Assembly (NCBI RefSeq): GCF_028858725.1
Contig: NC_084768.1
Coordinates: 32,518,664 to 32,582,663 of the forward strand
Direction of reading: 5' to 3'
Source of the DNA: Colius striatus
Taxonomy: Eukaryota; Chordata; Aves; Coliiformes; Coliidae
Length of the DNA stretch: 64,000 nt
A program made the translations under genes and the position numbers. Below the pieces are notes generated by a model. That model was not told where the DNA came from and did not search any database. It saw only the letters and a list, made by a program, of their open reading frames with translations. Below, one piece after another: positions 19,501 through 38,290 of this stretch (its first letter is position 1; the number at the start of each line of letters is the position of its first letter).

Positions 19501-22500
19501 AACACAAAAGAAAACCATCTCGTGCCCAGTCCTTTAAAAAGTCGATGTGAAATGATGTTTGCTTCAAGGTGATGGCCTCCTATGTGCTAATATAGCAACT
19601 GTCTGTGCCCTCTGGCGTGAATGTCCCTTCCAGTGAGTGTTTCTGATTAACCTTTGATTGGGATGAAACCTGACAAAGGAAGAGACGCTGATTTTTTCCC
19701 CTGCAGTCTCGGAGACCCTTCCAGCGTCCCCTCTGGATGAGTGTTTCAGGTGGCTGATTTAGTTGATATTATCTATGCTTTTTGTTTGAGCATCCCGATT
19801 AAACTAATTGCTTAGAGAAACAATAGCACCTCTTATCAGATCTTGTCATGATTTTTGTTGATTGGTTGTGTTACCGTGGCTTTGATCTCCCCGTGTGTTG
19901 TGTTAGTGAAAGAAGTTCCAGGCCTGCCAGAGCTTAGGCTAATTTAACGGTTACTGTACATTCAGTGTAACTGTGTTTCCCTCAGAACTCATCTTTTATG
20001 AACTAGAATTCAATGATTGTGGTATTGCTGTTAACATGAAACGAGCTCTGCATCCCTCAGTCTTAACAGCTGAGGCTTTTGTCCCCCAGGTGTGCATTCA
20101 CCGTGTTAGATCCTGCAGCAGCGTTCGCTCCGTCAGATCCAAGTATGTGTGTGTGTCGGACAGACCTGCCCTCAGCTTTAGCCACCGACAGCGCTTGTTC
20201 AGAACATCTGCTGGTAATCTCCTTCACTATAAAGTCATGTGTTTTGCTGTGTGGTAGAGGTGTTTGTGTGGCTGCTGTGTAGACTGTTTTTGATGCATTC
20301 ATATTCTTCTGTCTGATATCTCGTACTTAATATTAAACATGCTGTATTTCCTTATTGTCTGTTTTAAGTTTCATGTGGCCAAATTGTCCAGTTTAAGCTC
20401 TCTGACATTGGAGAAGGGATTACAGAGGTGACTGTAAAAGAATGGTAAGCTCTGCTTTGTTGGAAATACACTCACAACTCAGCAAGTAGTTGAGCAGGCG
20501 CGTTATCAGTTATTTACCTGAGGTTGTGTTTCCTGGGTTACTGGTGAAGCTTCTCAAGTTGTGTTTCCCTCAGTTTAAAACAATGTGTACACTGAGCTTT
20601 ACATTTTGCTTGCTTGCAACCTGGTTTATTTGGGAGTGGAAGAGGTGGAAGGAATGGGGTGTCCTGACTGCACCTGCACACAGGCTTGCCTTCGGTGGTT
20701 AACATTTGCAGGGTGCAAGGAGACCTGTCTTTTAGGCTGCTTACTTAGGTCAAACTTTAGAAACCAATCTGGAGAATCCACATAATTTTATCTTATTCCT
20801 CTTTTTTTTGTTGATTTCAGTATAAGATTTGAATGTTTAAATTGTAAATTGTCACTGATGAATGGATTAAGGAAAGTGAAGGTGTACAGTTAAACAAGAC
20901 TGTTGAGGTGCCTTGTTCCTTGTGCAACTAGGTGAAAACATCTCTGTACAGAAGGCAGTGTTTCTCACTTTCTGTCCTGAAACTGATGGTATCATGATCC
21001 TGGCAATTTGAAACTAAGAACTTCCTTACATCCAGACTCAGTTGGGCTCATTCCTATTTTTAGATGGCTTGTTGTCTGTCCAGGAACCTCTGCTTTGCTA
21101 AAGCAACAGTAAAGAACACGTGTGTGATGGCATCCTAACTCATTGTGTCATTTCACACAGCAAAGCTCAGGCAAAAGCTGTATAGGGAATGTCTTCTTAG
21201 CTGGAATGCATGCTCATTGTGTGAGGGTGTATGTCGCTGAACTGAGATTTACGTGGTGCCTCTTGTCTCAGGTACATAAAGGAAGGTGACAGCGTGTCTC
21301 AGTTTGACAGCATCTGTGAGGTCCAGAGCGACAAGGCGTCCGTGACCATCACCAGCCGTTACGACGGCGTCATTAGGAAACTCCACTACAGCTTAGATGA
21401 AATTGCTTATGTTGGAAAGCCATTAGTGGACATCGAAATTGATGCTTCAAAAGGTATGGTAAGCTGTTTTGTCCTCTCTCACGTCTCGTGGCTGTTGTCA
21501 TAAAGCCATCAGTGGCAGAGGAGTTCACTTTGTCCTCCTGAAAAGCCTTAAAAAGGGAATGGTTTTGTTGTTGCCTTTATGCAGTCCAGAAAATGAAGTT
21601 GAAAAAGCTGTTGATGTTTTATTAGGATTTAAAATCTCAAAAGCCAGACATTTTCTACTGAGAATGTAGCTTAAGCAGCAGCCTGTAGTATGCTATGTTC
21701 CCATCCACAGTAGCTCAAAGCGTTGCAAACTTCACCTGCCCCAGAATGGGGGCAGCTGGAACTTAACAAATGCTTGTCATTTGGTAAAGTCAAAGCTTTT
21801 CATTTTGTTTGCAGGTGTTGCCTCAGAAGAAGATGTTGTTGAAACACCACCTATGTCTCATGACGAGCACACTCACCAGGAGATAAAAGGTCACAAAACA
21901 TTAGCAACCCCTGCGGTTCGTCGCCTGGCCATGGAGAACAACGTGAGTTTGCTGAATCAAGTGCTGCTGTGTTTTGTTCAGCTTGTGCACAGCAGTGTGA
22001 CTGAGTGGGAGCACAGGGCTCTCCAGGAACAGTGCAGTGCAGTGAGAAAGGACTGGTTTTCTGAGCCATCTCACATGTGTAAAAACTGCTGTAGCTTTGG
22101 CAGTCTTACTGTAATTTTTGGATGTGTGGTAGAGCAGATTATGTACCAGGTGATCTTTCAAATGCTTTTCTACTTCTCCTTTCCTATGAGTCTATGAACA
22201 TTCTGTTGGTTTTGAAAGGTCCTGGTGCATTTTTTGAAGAAAACCAAACTATTAAGTAGAGAAAATTCAGTGACAAGTAGCTTTCCTCAAATTACTGTTT
22301 CACTATTGGTCCCATGAGAGAATTCAGAGGTAAGTAGTGTTCCTAGTTCTTCCTTAAAGTGTGCAGTTAGACACCTAGTGGGCCTTCTGGAGGATCTGAA
22401 CAATGTTGAGTACCTAATAAATCCTAGGAAGGGAAAGAAAACTGTAGGTGTGTTAGGTCAGTAACGGGAATGATTTTTAACCATGGCTCACAGTATGGGG

Positions 22501-25500
22501 TATCTTCATATTGCTGTAAAACTAAAGTGTCTTCAATCATTGTGTGCTTTTCAGATTAAATTGAGTGAAGTTATTGGAACAGGGAAAGATAACAGAATCC
22601 TTAAAGAAGACATACTCAATTACTTGGCCAAACAAACGGGAGCTATTTTACCTCCATCACCAAAGGCTGAGATTATCTCACCCGTGCCAAAAGCAGAGAG
22701 TGTGCCAGCTGCTCCAGTGGACAAGGCACACAAAGCTCCAGTACCTCTTGCCAGGCCCGTGGTGGTTGCAGGGAAAGATAAAACTGAGCCTGTAACAGGT
22801 AAGTCATGAAGCACAAAATCCTGAGACCGTGTTCACAGTACTAGCAGTACATTTTCCTCAGCCAACAGTTGGTTCCTTTTTGGTGGGAATGTGTCTGATG
22901 TTAGTGCCATGCAGGTGTGCAGGAGGAAAATCTGCCCCATAAGAAGGGATTGTGTGAAATTGTTGTAAGGAATAGCTGTTCCTGCCTTTGTTGGATAGAG
23001 CTGGGCTGCAAGTTGCTCGTTTATAATCAACGTGTCTTGAAATGTGTGCTGGAACAGGTAGGAGTTGTGAAACGTGTGAATTTGGAACAGCGTGGATCAT
23101 TGTGCAACTGGTGGTGAAGTGCCTGGAGTTTAAGGGATTATCAGTGGTTAATAATGGTGTACTGGGGTGCTCACACTTCTTCTGGAGAAGAGAGCAGTGA
23201 AAGACACAAAGAACTGGGAACTGGGGCTGTTTAGTCTGGAGAAGAGGAGACTGAGGGGAGATCTTATTAACATTGACAAATATCTACAGGGTGGGTGTCA
23301 GGAGGTTGGGACATCCCTTTTTTCTATAGTAGCCAGCAACAGGACAAGGGGTGATGGGATGAAGCTGGAACACAAAAAGTTCCACTTAAACATAAGAAAC
23401 AACTCTTTCCCTGTTGAGGTGAGGGAGCCCTGGCACAGGCTGCCCAGAGGGGTTGTGGAGGCTCCTTCCTTGGAGGGCTTCAAGACCCACCTGGACATGT
23501 TCCTATGTGACCTGATCTAGGTGACCCTGCTTCTGCAGGGGGGTTGGACTGGATGATCTCTAAAGGTCCCTTCCAACCCCTACCATTCTGTGATTCTATG
23601 AGGAAAACCGTAGTAAAAACCACATTAACCGCAGATAAAAGGTTTTTGCTCACCTTTCAGGCAGTGTTTGCTTGGAGAGGCTGCAAAGAGTAGCACAGAT
23701 TACTGTATTGAGATTTCACATCCAGGAGACATAAGCAGTGATATAATCTGAAATGGTACCATTGCAAACGTGGTGAATAGCTGTCGGTCCCACAGTGAGC
23801 TTTACACTCCTCTTTTTTGTTTGTTGTGCTTGGGTTTTGTTTTGCTTTGATTTGTGTCATTTGTTTAATGGGAACCAACTGTTGAAGTTTCACCCTGACT
23901 TCCCAGAAGCTCATTTCCATGGTTTAAGAAGTCCCTGGATGTTTTGCAGGCTTTCAGAAGGCGATGGTAAAGACTATGAGTGCAGCCCTGAAGATACCCC
24001 ACTTCGGTTATTGTGACGAGGTCGATTTGACTCAGCTTGTGCAGTTGCGAGAAGAGATGAAGCCTCTAGCCCAGGCTCGTGGAGTTAAGCTTTCCTTTAT
24101 GCCTTTCTTCATAAAGGTGAGATGTGCAGCAGAGCACTGCACCCAGTGCCAGGTTTTGCCCAACTTGGATCAGTCGTCGTTGTAAGTGTGGAGCAGCTCT
24201 CTATCTGAGTAATTACAGGTCATAGGAAAAGTCCACTCACCAAGTTACTCTTGGCTTATGTAACCTGGAATATTGAAAAAGCACGACTGGGAAGGACAGA
24301 GCAGCCAGAGCATTATTCATTCTGGGGGCAGGCATTGCTAGGTGTTTGAATTACACAAAACAAGCGTTGGAAGCTGTCAATATTTTTTATGAGCGCCATT
24401 AAAATGAGTCTCACTTGAGATGCATCATTTTTAGTCTTGTCATTGTTACACTCTTGTTGGTAATGAATCCCCTGGGTGAATCACTGTGTCTCTTCTGCTG
24501 GATAGGTGAATTAGTGTGTCACTGCTGTTGTTCAGAAGACCACTCGTTTAGTTGCCACGGTTCCATTCCCAGCAGTTGGCATCGCTGCAGGCCGATGCCA
24601 CTGCCTAAGCCACACGTCACCTGTGTTGAATGCATAGCTTCTGGTAATGCTATCTTGAGTAAGCACTCATTCTGCTCACTCTCTTTAGGGGTAATTAGTG
24701 TTACTTCCTTGAAATAGTTGTCATCAAAGTGGAGAGTTGAGGATGACGTTGCTGCAGGATCTCATAACTTTCATCTTGGGATATTGGCTTTGAATCGTGG
24801 AAGATAAATGCAGATTCAACTTCAGCTGTACTAGGGAGAGGGCTTGGCAGTTTTTGTGGCTCTATCTGATGTATCTTTGGTTTTTCTAAGTTGTCTTTTT
24901 CTCCTGCTAATCTAGTCATGGCAGAATATCACCAGACAAGTTTAGGAGAGTTTAAGCCCAATTAGATTGTGTTGAGGAAATCCACATTGTTAATAATGTG
25001 AACTGTCTCCCACCACTCCTTCCTTTCCACACAACCCTCTGGTTATAAAACACACAAAAATCTTTCCTCTTTTTTGTATTTAACAGGCAGCCTCTCTGGG
25101 ATTGTTGCAGCATCCCATTCTTAATGCTTCTTTGGATGAAAGCTGCCAAAATGTCACGTATAAGGTTTGTAAATCACTGATGAAAGTTGTGAGCAGAAAA
25201 CCTAAACTACCAGTCAACAAGGGCTTTTCAGAGTGTCTGAGCTCACTGTAAGAAATGATGGTGGTGTGCTGGAAATTAATTCTGTGACTCTAAGACTGGA
25301 TTTGATTAATTACTGATCTTATTTCAGTGGTTTGTGTAGTGAAAGTCACTTTGTTGCTGGGGCTCGCTTCGGAAGTGCCCGTTAGCGTGGCCATTTCCTG
25401 GCTTTCACTTGAGGCTGGGCCCAGCCTTTAACAGGAGAACATTTGAAATCTCATCAGTTTTTTAGTAAAGTGGTTCCAGTGTTCCAGAGCTCAGCCCTCA

Positions 25501-27487
25501 GGCATTACACGAGTCATTCTTTAAATTTGTCATTGGTACAAGGTAATTTAATTTCCATGCACGGTGCTGGGTTGATACTTCTGGGCAGCGAGTGGCTGCT
25601 GCAAGCCACACTCCTTGCAGTACAATACCTCTCAGATGACTCCTCACACATCCCTTCTAGCAAATGAAAAGCAACTCAGTTACCCTTTTTTTTGTTAATT
25701 GTCAGTGTTCTCTTCAAAATCTGCCAGTCATGCTGTGTTACCCATAACATCATCCCAAAGTGAAGTGTTCCCAGTGCAAAATTGACTCCAGGATTGTTTG
25801 TTTCCTGGGTGTGAAATTGTCAAAATCAAGTTGCACTTGAAACCTAATATTTAAAACCTCAGCTCTCCTTCTCCCCTCAGCACTGTCTAGAGGAGTTGCC
25901 TGCTCCAGGCAGCACTTTCTAGGTTGAAAAGATACCTAAAGAAGACATTATTCAAGTACTTTTTAACGTAAAACCCGTTTTTAGTCGACTGCTGATGTTA
26001 ATGCCCAGTGAATGAACCTTGTTGCAGGCCTCACACAACATTGGAGTTGCCATGGACACAGAGCAAGGTTTGATTGTCCCAAACGTGAAAAACGTTCAAG
26101 CCTGTAGCGTGTTTGAGATTGCTTCCGAGTTAAATCGCCTCCAGTCCTTGGGCTCTGCAGGCCAGCTGGGGACAGGTGACCTCACCGGGGGAACGTTCAC
26201 CCTGTCCAATATTGGCACAGTAAGTCAAGGCAAAAACGAGAACTAAAACCTGCTTCTGAAGAGAATTCCTTAGAGGAGTTTCGTGTGCAGTGAACAAAAC
26301 CTGTAGCAATGGATCCAAGAGGCAGTCTGCTTTTATACCATAACTTAAAATGATTTGTTGACTAATATCCCCGCCTGCTTCTTCTCTAGATTGGTGGCAC
26401 GTATGCCAAAGCAGTGATACTACCTCCTGAAGTAGCTATTGGAGCTCTTGGAAAGATACAGGTGCGTTACCTTTCTCTCAGAGATCCAAGTGTTTCACTC
26501 CAGCTAACTAAGGTCGTCTTGTAATGAAAATGAAATGTGGGGTGTCCCTCTGCTTTGTTTTTCCTATCTAAACGCTTTCTCTGTATGTTACAAAGCTGCA
26601 TAGCTTGTGACTGGAAAGCTCTGTGCTGCTTTTAACTGACTACGCAGAGATACCAAACGTTGAAACGAAGCCTCTTACGCCAGGGGTTCAGATTTGTGCT
26701 CCAGAAGCCTGTTTCACTCACACCTAAGTTTAGCCTTCTAGTTATTGAGAAACAACAGAAAAGTATTTTTACAAGTTTTGCAGCATTTTTGCTGTCAGCA
26801 AGGAGAAGACTTGAGGCTAAAACAGGATTCTGAGAATGAAGCTTTATTTAATGAGCCAGAGAGCTGAATCCATTCAGCACTGTGTGATGAAGGCAGTTTT
26901 GTATTTTCTACTTGTCAGGCTCCAGTTTTTAATGCAGGCTTCTGAGGTGAACGCTGGAAATGAAATCAGTGATCCTTTAACGTACTTCTTTCTGTGTTGT
27001 TCCTGTGAGCCTTTTGTTCAGAGGATGCTTTAAGGAAAACATCCTTTTGACTTTTAAATCAAGAAAGGTTTTTACCATCCCAGTGTTTCCATGATGGTGG
27101 AAACAGGAGATGAGTGTTTCTGACGTGGGTCTGCCGTGTGTTGTAACCCACAGCACAAGCAGTGGTGGGAAGGTCTTTGTTCCCTGAGTGGCGCTACTGC
27201 TGCTTGTCTAATCAACAAAATGTTTCAACCCAGGTGAACAAATTGACCCCCAAAAATACTACAGATTCGTTTATGAAAGTATTTCGTGTTTCTCCTCGTT
27301 TCCTTCCTCTGCCTTTTAGGTCCTTCCTCGGTTTAATGAGAAAGGCGAGGTGTTTGCAGCACGGATCATGAGCGTGAGTTGGTCAGCAGATCACCGCATC
27401 ATTGACGGAGCGACCATGGCCCGCTTCTCCAACCTGTGGAAATCCTACCTAGAGAACCCTGCCTCAATGCTGCTGGACCTGAAATGA
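16572..27487 (+). CDS. DBT: Branched-chain alpha-ketoacid dehydrogenase E2 core, lipoamide acyltransferase (DBT), 493 aa, 11 coding exons
   Basis: This mitochondrial-matrix acyltransferase transfers branched acyl groups from its lipoyl arm to CoA in leucine, isoleucine and valine breakdown. Exons: 16572-16622, 20090-20213, 20369-20444, 21272-21453, 21815-21942, 22555-22798, 23950-24116, 25087-25164, 26028-26219, 26390-26461, 27320-27487. All phases close at 1482 nt. Residues 1-58 are Arg/Ser-rich and acid-poor, as in a matrix-targeting presequence. The lipoyl domain covers about 64-145, with the lipoylated lysine K105 in QSDKAS. The peripheral-subunit-binding domain (about 172-209) carries [12 protein letters not shown]. 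The catalytic domain ends with H463-D467 in ADHRIIDG, the acyltransferase HxxxDG motif. Human DBT is 482 aa; the difference lies mainly in the presequence and linker. Intron 1 holds a minisatellite and intron 6 a CR1 LINE. I see nothing else notable in the introns. Confidence 0.98.
16812..17145. repeat. 34-bp GC-rich minisatellite in DBT intron 1
   Basis: About nine tandem copies of a 34-bp unit begin with CTCGGCGCTCCCGGCCGCCT. Unit starts are at 16831, 16865, 16899, 16933, 16967 and 17001. Later copies carry small insertions that change spacing to about 35-37 bp. The central copies are nearly identical, so the array expanded recently or is being homogenised. The G-rich strand is the DBT template strand. 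The pattern gives stop-free frames of several hundred codons on both strands, which are not genes. Confidence 0.95.
19172..19190. repeat. Short TATC-type microsatellite in DBT intron 1
   Basis: A TATATATC then TATC/TATC run lies in AT-rich intron sequence. It is small and shows no sign of function. Confidence 0.7.
23170..23600 (+). mobile_element. 5'-truncated CR1 LINE (3' end) in DBT intron 6
   Basis: About 430 bp match the 3' part of avian CR1. The left part carries the typical TTTAGTCTGGAGAAGAGGAG stretch. The middle carries the GGCACAGGCTGCCCAGAG block and GGAGGCTCCTTCCTTGGAGG. The right part has GGTTGGACTGGATGATCTC and TCCCTTCCAACCCCTACC, then the terminal octamers ATTCTGTG and ATTCTATG. 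The 5' border is approximate. It lies in DBT intron 6, in the same orientation as DBT. The intact 3' consensus blocks suggest a moderately young avian copy. The fragment contains only the 3' end and has no complete open frame of its own. Confidence 0.95.
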
Positions 27488-27943
27488 AGGAAGCCATAGC
27501 CTGAAGATGCCTTAGAACTTTGTGGCTTAGACTGAATCATTATCAAAGCTGGCTCTGCTAGCACGTGCCCTTTGCTACTCACATTAGGTATCGATCTTAC
27601 GTGGTCACAAGTTCTCCGCAGCTGCTACCAGGCTGTGGGTTAGCTGTTACTTCTCTTCATTAGTAGTGCTGTAACTTCTCCTACAGCAGACTGTCGGACT
27701 TCATAGGTCAGAGCCTGACTTCTGGACGTGGTGGTGGAATGTCTTCACTCTGCCTTCTCTGATACACATGGTTGTGAGGTCAGTGTGACTGGAAGGCGCT
27801 CATCAGCACCTGAGGTGTTTCTAACCCCATTAACCTGTTTGGAAGGGAATTCTCATGGTTCTTCCTCGGTGAGCATATCTATAGATTTTTTAAAACAAAC
27901 AATATCAAAACTCCCAACAGAAGTTATGCAAAAATCATGTACA

Positions 27944-27949
27944 AATAAA
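27944..27949 (+). terminator. DBT: Poly(A) signal of DBT
   Basis: AATAAA lies about 460 nt after the DBT stop codon, in AT-rich sequence. The 3' UTR would run from 27488 to about 27965. It is the first canonical hexamer after the stop. Confidence 0.7.
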
Positions 27950-27965
27950 CTGCTTTATATGCTTC

Positions 27966-30900
27966 TGCTGTAAGATGTCCAGAGAGCTTTTTGTTGTTGA
28001 ACTGAGGAAGCCTCTCAAGGCTTTTGCTAGCCCACTTTTTCCTGGCAATTACTTGCACAGGTAATCTTTATCAAGTCATAAATGAAGAGGCCATATTTAT
28101 TCAAATGCTTCCTGACAACATTTACTGGTTCAGGGCCTTAATACTCTCTGTAATATCCTCTGGTTTTATAGGCTGGAAGTAGTTGCAGTCCTTAAATACT
28201 TTCCAGTTATCTTTGTTTCTTACAGAAAACATCCTCCCGTTGAAAGTAAGGGGGAAAAAAAAGATCCCATTGTTATTCTGTCATTGGGTGAGCCTGACAG
28301 TAACCAGGACACGTTCTAAAAGCTTCCATGGTATTACTGATGTTCAGGTACCAGGATCTGACAGGTGGATGAGACACAATGAATAATTAGCATTCAAAAA
28401 CAGTGTGTGAGAGAAGAACGCCTTAAACCTGGTTGAGGCACATTGTGAATAGGTTCTGTTTAACGCCTCTAGAACAGACAGCAGACATGTGGCTTGAAGG
28501 TAAACTAAACAGATATAAAGAGGGTTGCACTGGTTATTTGTCAGGAGATCTGAAGAAGGCTGGTGGCCATAAATACCTTCCAGAAACTTAAGCTTCAAAC
28601 AGACCCAAGAAAAGACCTTTTGTGGCCTTAAAAATTCATTTGTGAAACACAAAATGGATGTTTTCTCCTGTTTTTAGATATATCCAAAACTGCCTCTACA
28701 GGACCATTCTCCAGATTTACAGACCAAAGTTGCCTATTGCATTTAGCTGTGAAGATGCAAGACACAAGCTGCTAGAGGTAGAGTCTCATTGGTCCTTGTT
28801 GCTGAGACTGAGCAAGAGGAAAGCTGGTGATGCAGGGAAGGGAGGGTGGGAGCATATGTGTAAGGTGCTATTCCTATTGTGGTATGAGGGTCTTTTATAT
28901 TTAGGTCATTTCTTGCAGAGTTGGACTAATATATCATGCTTACCATCTGTCTCATTTTTAACAGATTTATTTATTCATAATAAAGACACTGAAGCCCCAA
29001 AGAGTTGTAGTAATGTTGGTTTTATTGGTGAGTTTCGTGCAGACAGTCCTGTACAGGTGAGCCAGACTTCTGTTTTATCTTAAAGAGCCTACTCACTACC
29101 AAAAGAGCACAGCCTAGTGGCTGCTTTGCTGGCAGTGTGTTGTTGTGGGAAGGGCTTAGTCTGAATAGTCTGGTTTTTAATCTGATGACCGTGGAGGAAA
29201 TCAACTGAGGGAATGTAAGTACGTGAGAGAAGGCAACAAAGTGATTTTGAGGTATTTGAGACAATCATTTTGCTCACACAAAGAGCCTGAAACTTCTTCC
29301 TCTCTCAAAACTCCAGTAAATGGCCAGGTTATGGGTGTTTGTACTCGTGTTTCTAATTCTCCTTTAAGGAAGGAATTAGGTAGGTAGGTTTTTGTTTCGA
29401 CTTTCCTGGATTGAGAAAAAGCATTGATTAAAAACCACTGTGGGGACTGAATCTATCCCAGCCTGAAAGAAGGAAAACCTGTACCAAAGAACTGTTGGAT
29501 CAGTTTTGCTCTTGCATAATGTAAACAAAAGCTTAGAAGACTGAAAGCTGAAGCTGTTGGTGCCTTTTTAAATGGGTGTTGGTGTTCAGGTGCTCAGTTG
29601 GTCACAGACTGGAGAGGGTTTCGTGGGTTACAGAGTTGTGTGTGGTAATGCTGGAGCGACCTGTGATTGTCCCTGTCTCCCTCTTTCCATTTGACTGAAG
29701 AAAAAGACTCTGGCAGAGTTGTTCCCCTTTTATCTCCAAGGGCTCTTGGAAGAAATGGAATGTTAAACATTTGCACGATTGGAAGCTTGAGAAGGGATGA
29801 GCAAGAACCCCTCACATCCTGACAGCAGTTACTTTTCTCTCTGGACTTTGACAGTTTGCACACAAACTCTTCAACGAGAGAATTCTTCAGCATGGGCAAA
29901 AGTAATGAGTGAAATGCTGAGGGATGTGGTGCTTTTTCTAGCCTAATCAGTCAGCGTTGCTGTTTAACAGCACTTTGTCCCTCAGTTGCCTTGCAGAGAA
30001 GCATTAGTAGAACAAGTAAGCACCAGTCTGAGTTGGGAACTAGCTCGGTTTTTGTTTTGTTCAGCTTATAACTCTTGTTGCTGAGAATGCAGGAGCTTAT
30101 GGGAGTCCAGGCACGTTCAGCACACTGGGAAGACATTAGGAGTGGTAAATGCTTGGGGGTTTTGCAGAAGTGCCTCATGTGATACCTTCTATTCTCAGCC
30201 TATGTTAAAATTAGAACTAGACTGACATTGCATTGGAGCCTGAGAGTTGCAAATGGTGTTGGTAGTGCAGATGATTCATAATGTATCTCTGCCCTTGGCC
30301 AGAGAGCGACGAGTGTCACAAAATCCTTGAAAGCACCAAATAACTGAGGTAAGTTGCTGTTAAACTCTTTCAGATGCTGGGAGGTGAATTTGTTGGGAGA
30401 TGGGGTTACCTGGGAGTGAATGTGTAGTTGTTTTACAGCCTCACTTGGGAGTTTGCCTCTGAACCACTGGTCAGGATTGCTATGGTTTTTACTTTCCTGG
30501 CGAATAATATCCAAGGAGAAGAAGGTTTTAGTGGTAGCCCTGTCATTATATAATTAAATCTGCTTGAAAACAAAGTAATATACCTTGGCCCTCTTTCATA
30601 TTTCGTGGCTCTAAACCAGCATTTATTGAATAGCAAACTTTCCACTGCTAGAGAGAGTTGTCCAGAATAACCTCTACTAAAAATAAGCATTGTTTCAACT
30701 GTATAGCCCAATCCTGGATTTAGTAGTACAGGCATTAACAGATGTCTCCGTTCTACATTTCTAGTTTTCTGCCTAAAAAAAAGGCTTGTAGTTCACAACA
30801 GTCTCTACACAACAAGAAAGGATTGATCAGGTAAATCACTTAATGTCAGCAGCAGCTTAAGCCTGAAAAAGAATGCAATTTAAATGGTAACCACTAATCT

Positions 30901-31734
30901 GAGCTTAAACTTCACGTGATGTCTTGCTCCTTACTGTTGCATATTAGGATGAGGAATGGGAAAGGTAATTACTGTGAGGCCCTCTGAAGGAGAAGTTAAT
31001 CCTTGGAAGTGGTAAATGTGATCATATCCATGGGGTTGGAGAGAGGATACAGTCTTCTGTTTACAGGAGAAAACGGAATCCTCCTTTAGCAACCCAAACG
31101 CCAGCCTGAATTGTGCTGCACTGGGCTTGCTCTTTGCATCACCTGTCCAAGTCCTGCCCAGTTTTTCCTTAGCAGAGAGCAGTTAAGAATCCTTAACATT
31201 AGTGTATTGGATCAGATTCTTGTTTATTCAAACATCATACCTTGATTTTTATGCTGCCTGGACCAGAGGAAGCGATCGACAGTTCACACTTGTTGTTTGC
31301 CTGTTTATTGTTAATGAAGTGATTTCAGTATAATCAGGCTTTACAAGTAGCTATGTTAGCAAAAGACATATGGTAAGCACAGAACAGGGTGATTGACAGC
31401 TTGAACCCAAGAATGTTCCCTGAGCAGTTGTGGCTTGTCCATGCCACAGCAAAGTGTAACAGCAGAAACGGGGTAGAGTGACTGCTCTGAGACACAGACC
31501 TGCAGCAACTGCTGCAGGGAGGCCCATGCATGAAAAAGCCTGAAGTTCCACTTTGGCTGTTGTCTCTGCCTGCTTGTTTGGGGAAAGTTATCCTTGCCTT
31601 TTCAGCCTGAGTGGACATTTTGCAGCGTTTCAGTTCCCACATCGCTGTCAGCCTCTGGTAGCTGCTCCACGTGCTGATGCATCCAGCCTGAACCTTGGAG
31701 TCGTCGCGGTGAGGGGCCTGAGCATGTGAGGACG
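27966..31734. other. Gene-less stretch between DBT and LRRC39
   Basis: I find no coding exon with family similarity on either strand and no CpG island. Untranslated LRRC39 exons or its promoter may lie in the right part, but nothing in the sequence fixes them. The lack of a CpG island upstream of LRRC39 fits a tissue-restricted gene. Confidence 0.65.
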
Positions 31735-38000
<6,266 letters not shown>

Positions 38001-38290
38001 AGCACGTAAGCGTGAGTGGAGGAAGACACCAAGTATACTTCTTCCTAGCAAAGAGGGGTACAAAAGGTTTCAAATATCCTTGGGGATTCCATTTTCCCAC
38101 TGATGAGAACTGCTTGGCAGGTTTGTCATTCTCAGTGAAGCTGGGCCAATCTTTTCCAGGCTGCAGGAAAGACAAAACCGTTTTTTTTTGGTTAAGCAAC
38201 GAATCAGCTTCAAACCAAAGCAGAGATTGGTTTTATAGGGTTTTTCCCTCCGGCTTCCCAACCCCTCTCATCACGTGGCTGGCTGTGCTG

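Noticed and set aside
23167-23520. 117-codon open frame within DBT intron 6
   Set aside because: It coincides with the CR1 3' end and is a translation of repeat sequence that is not a separate host gene.
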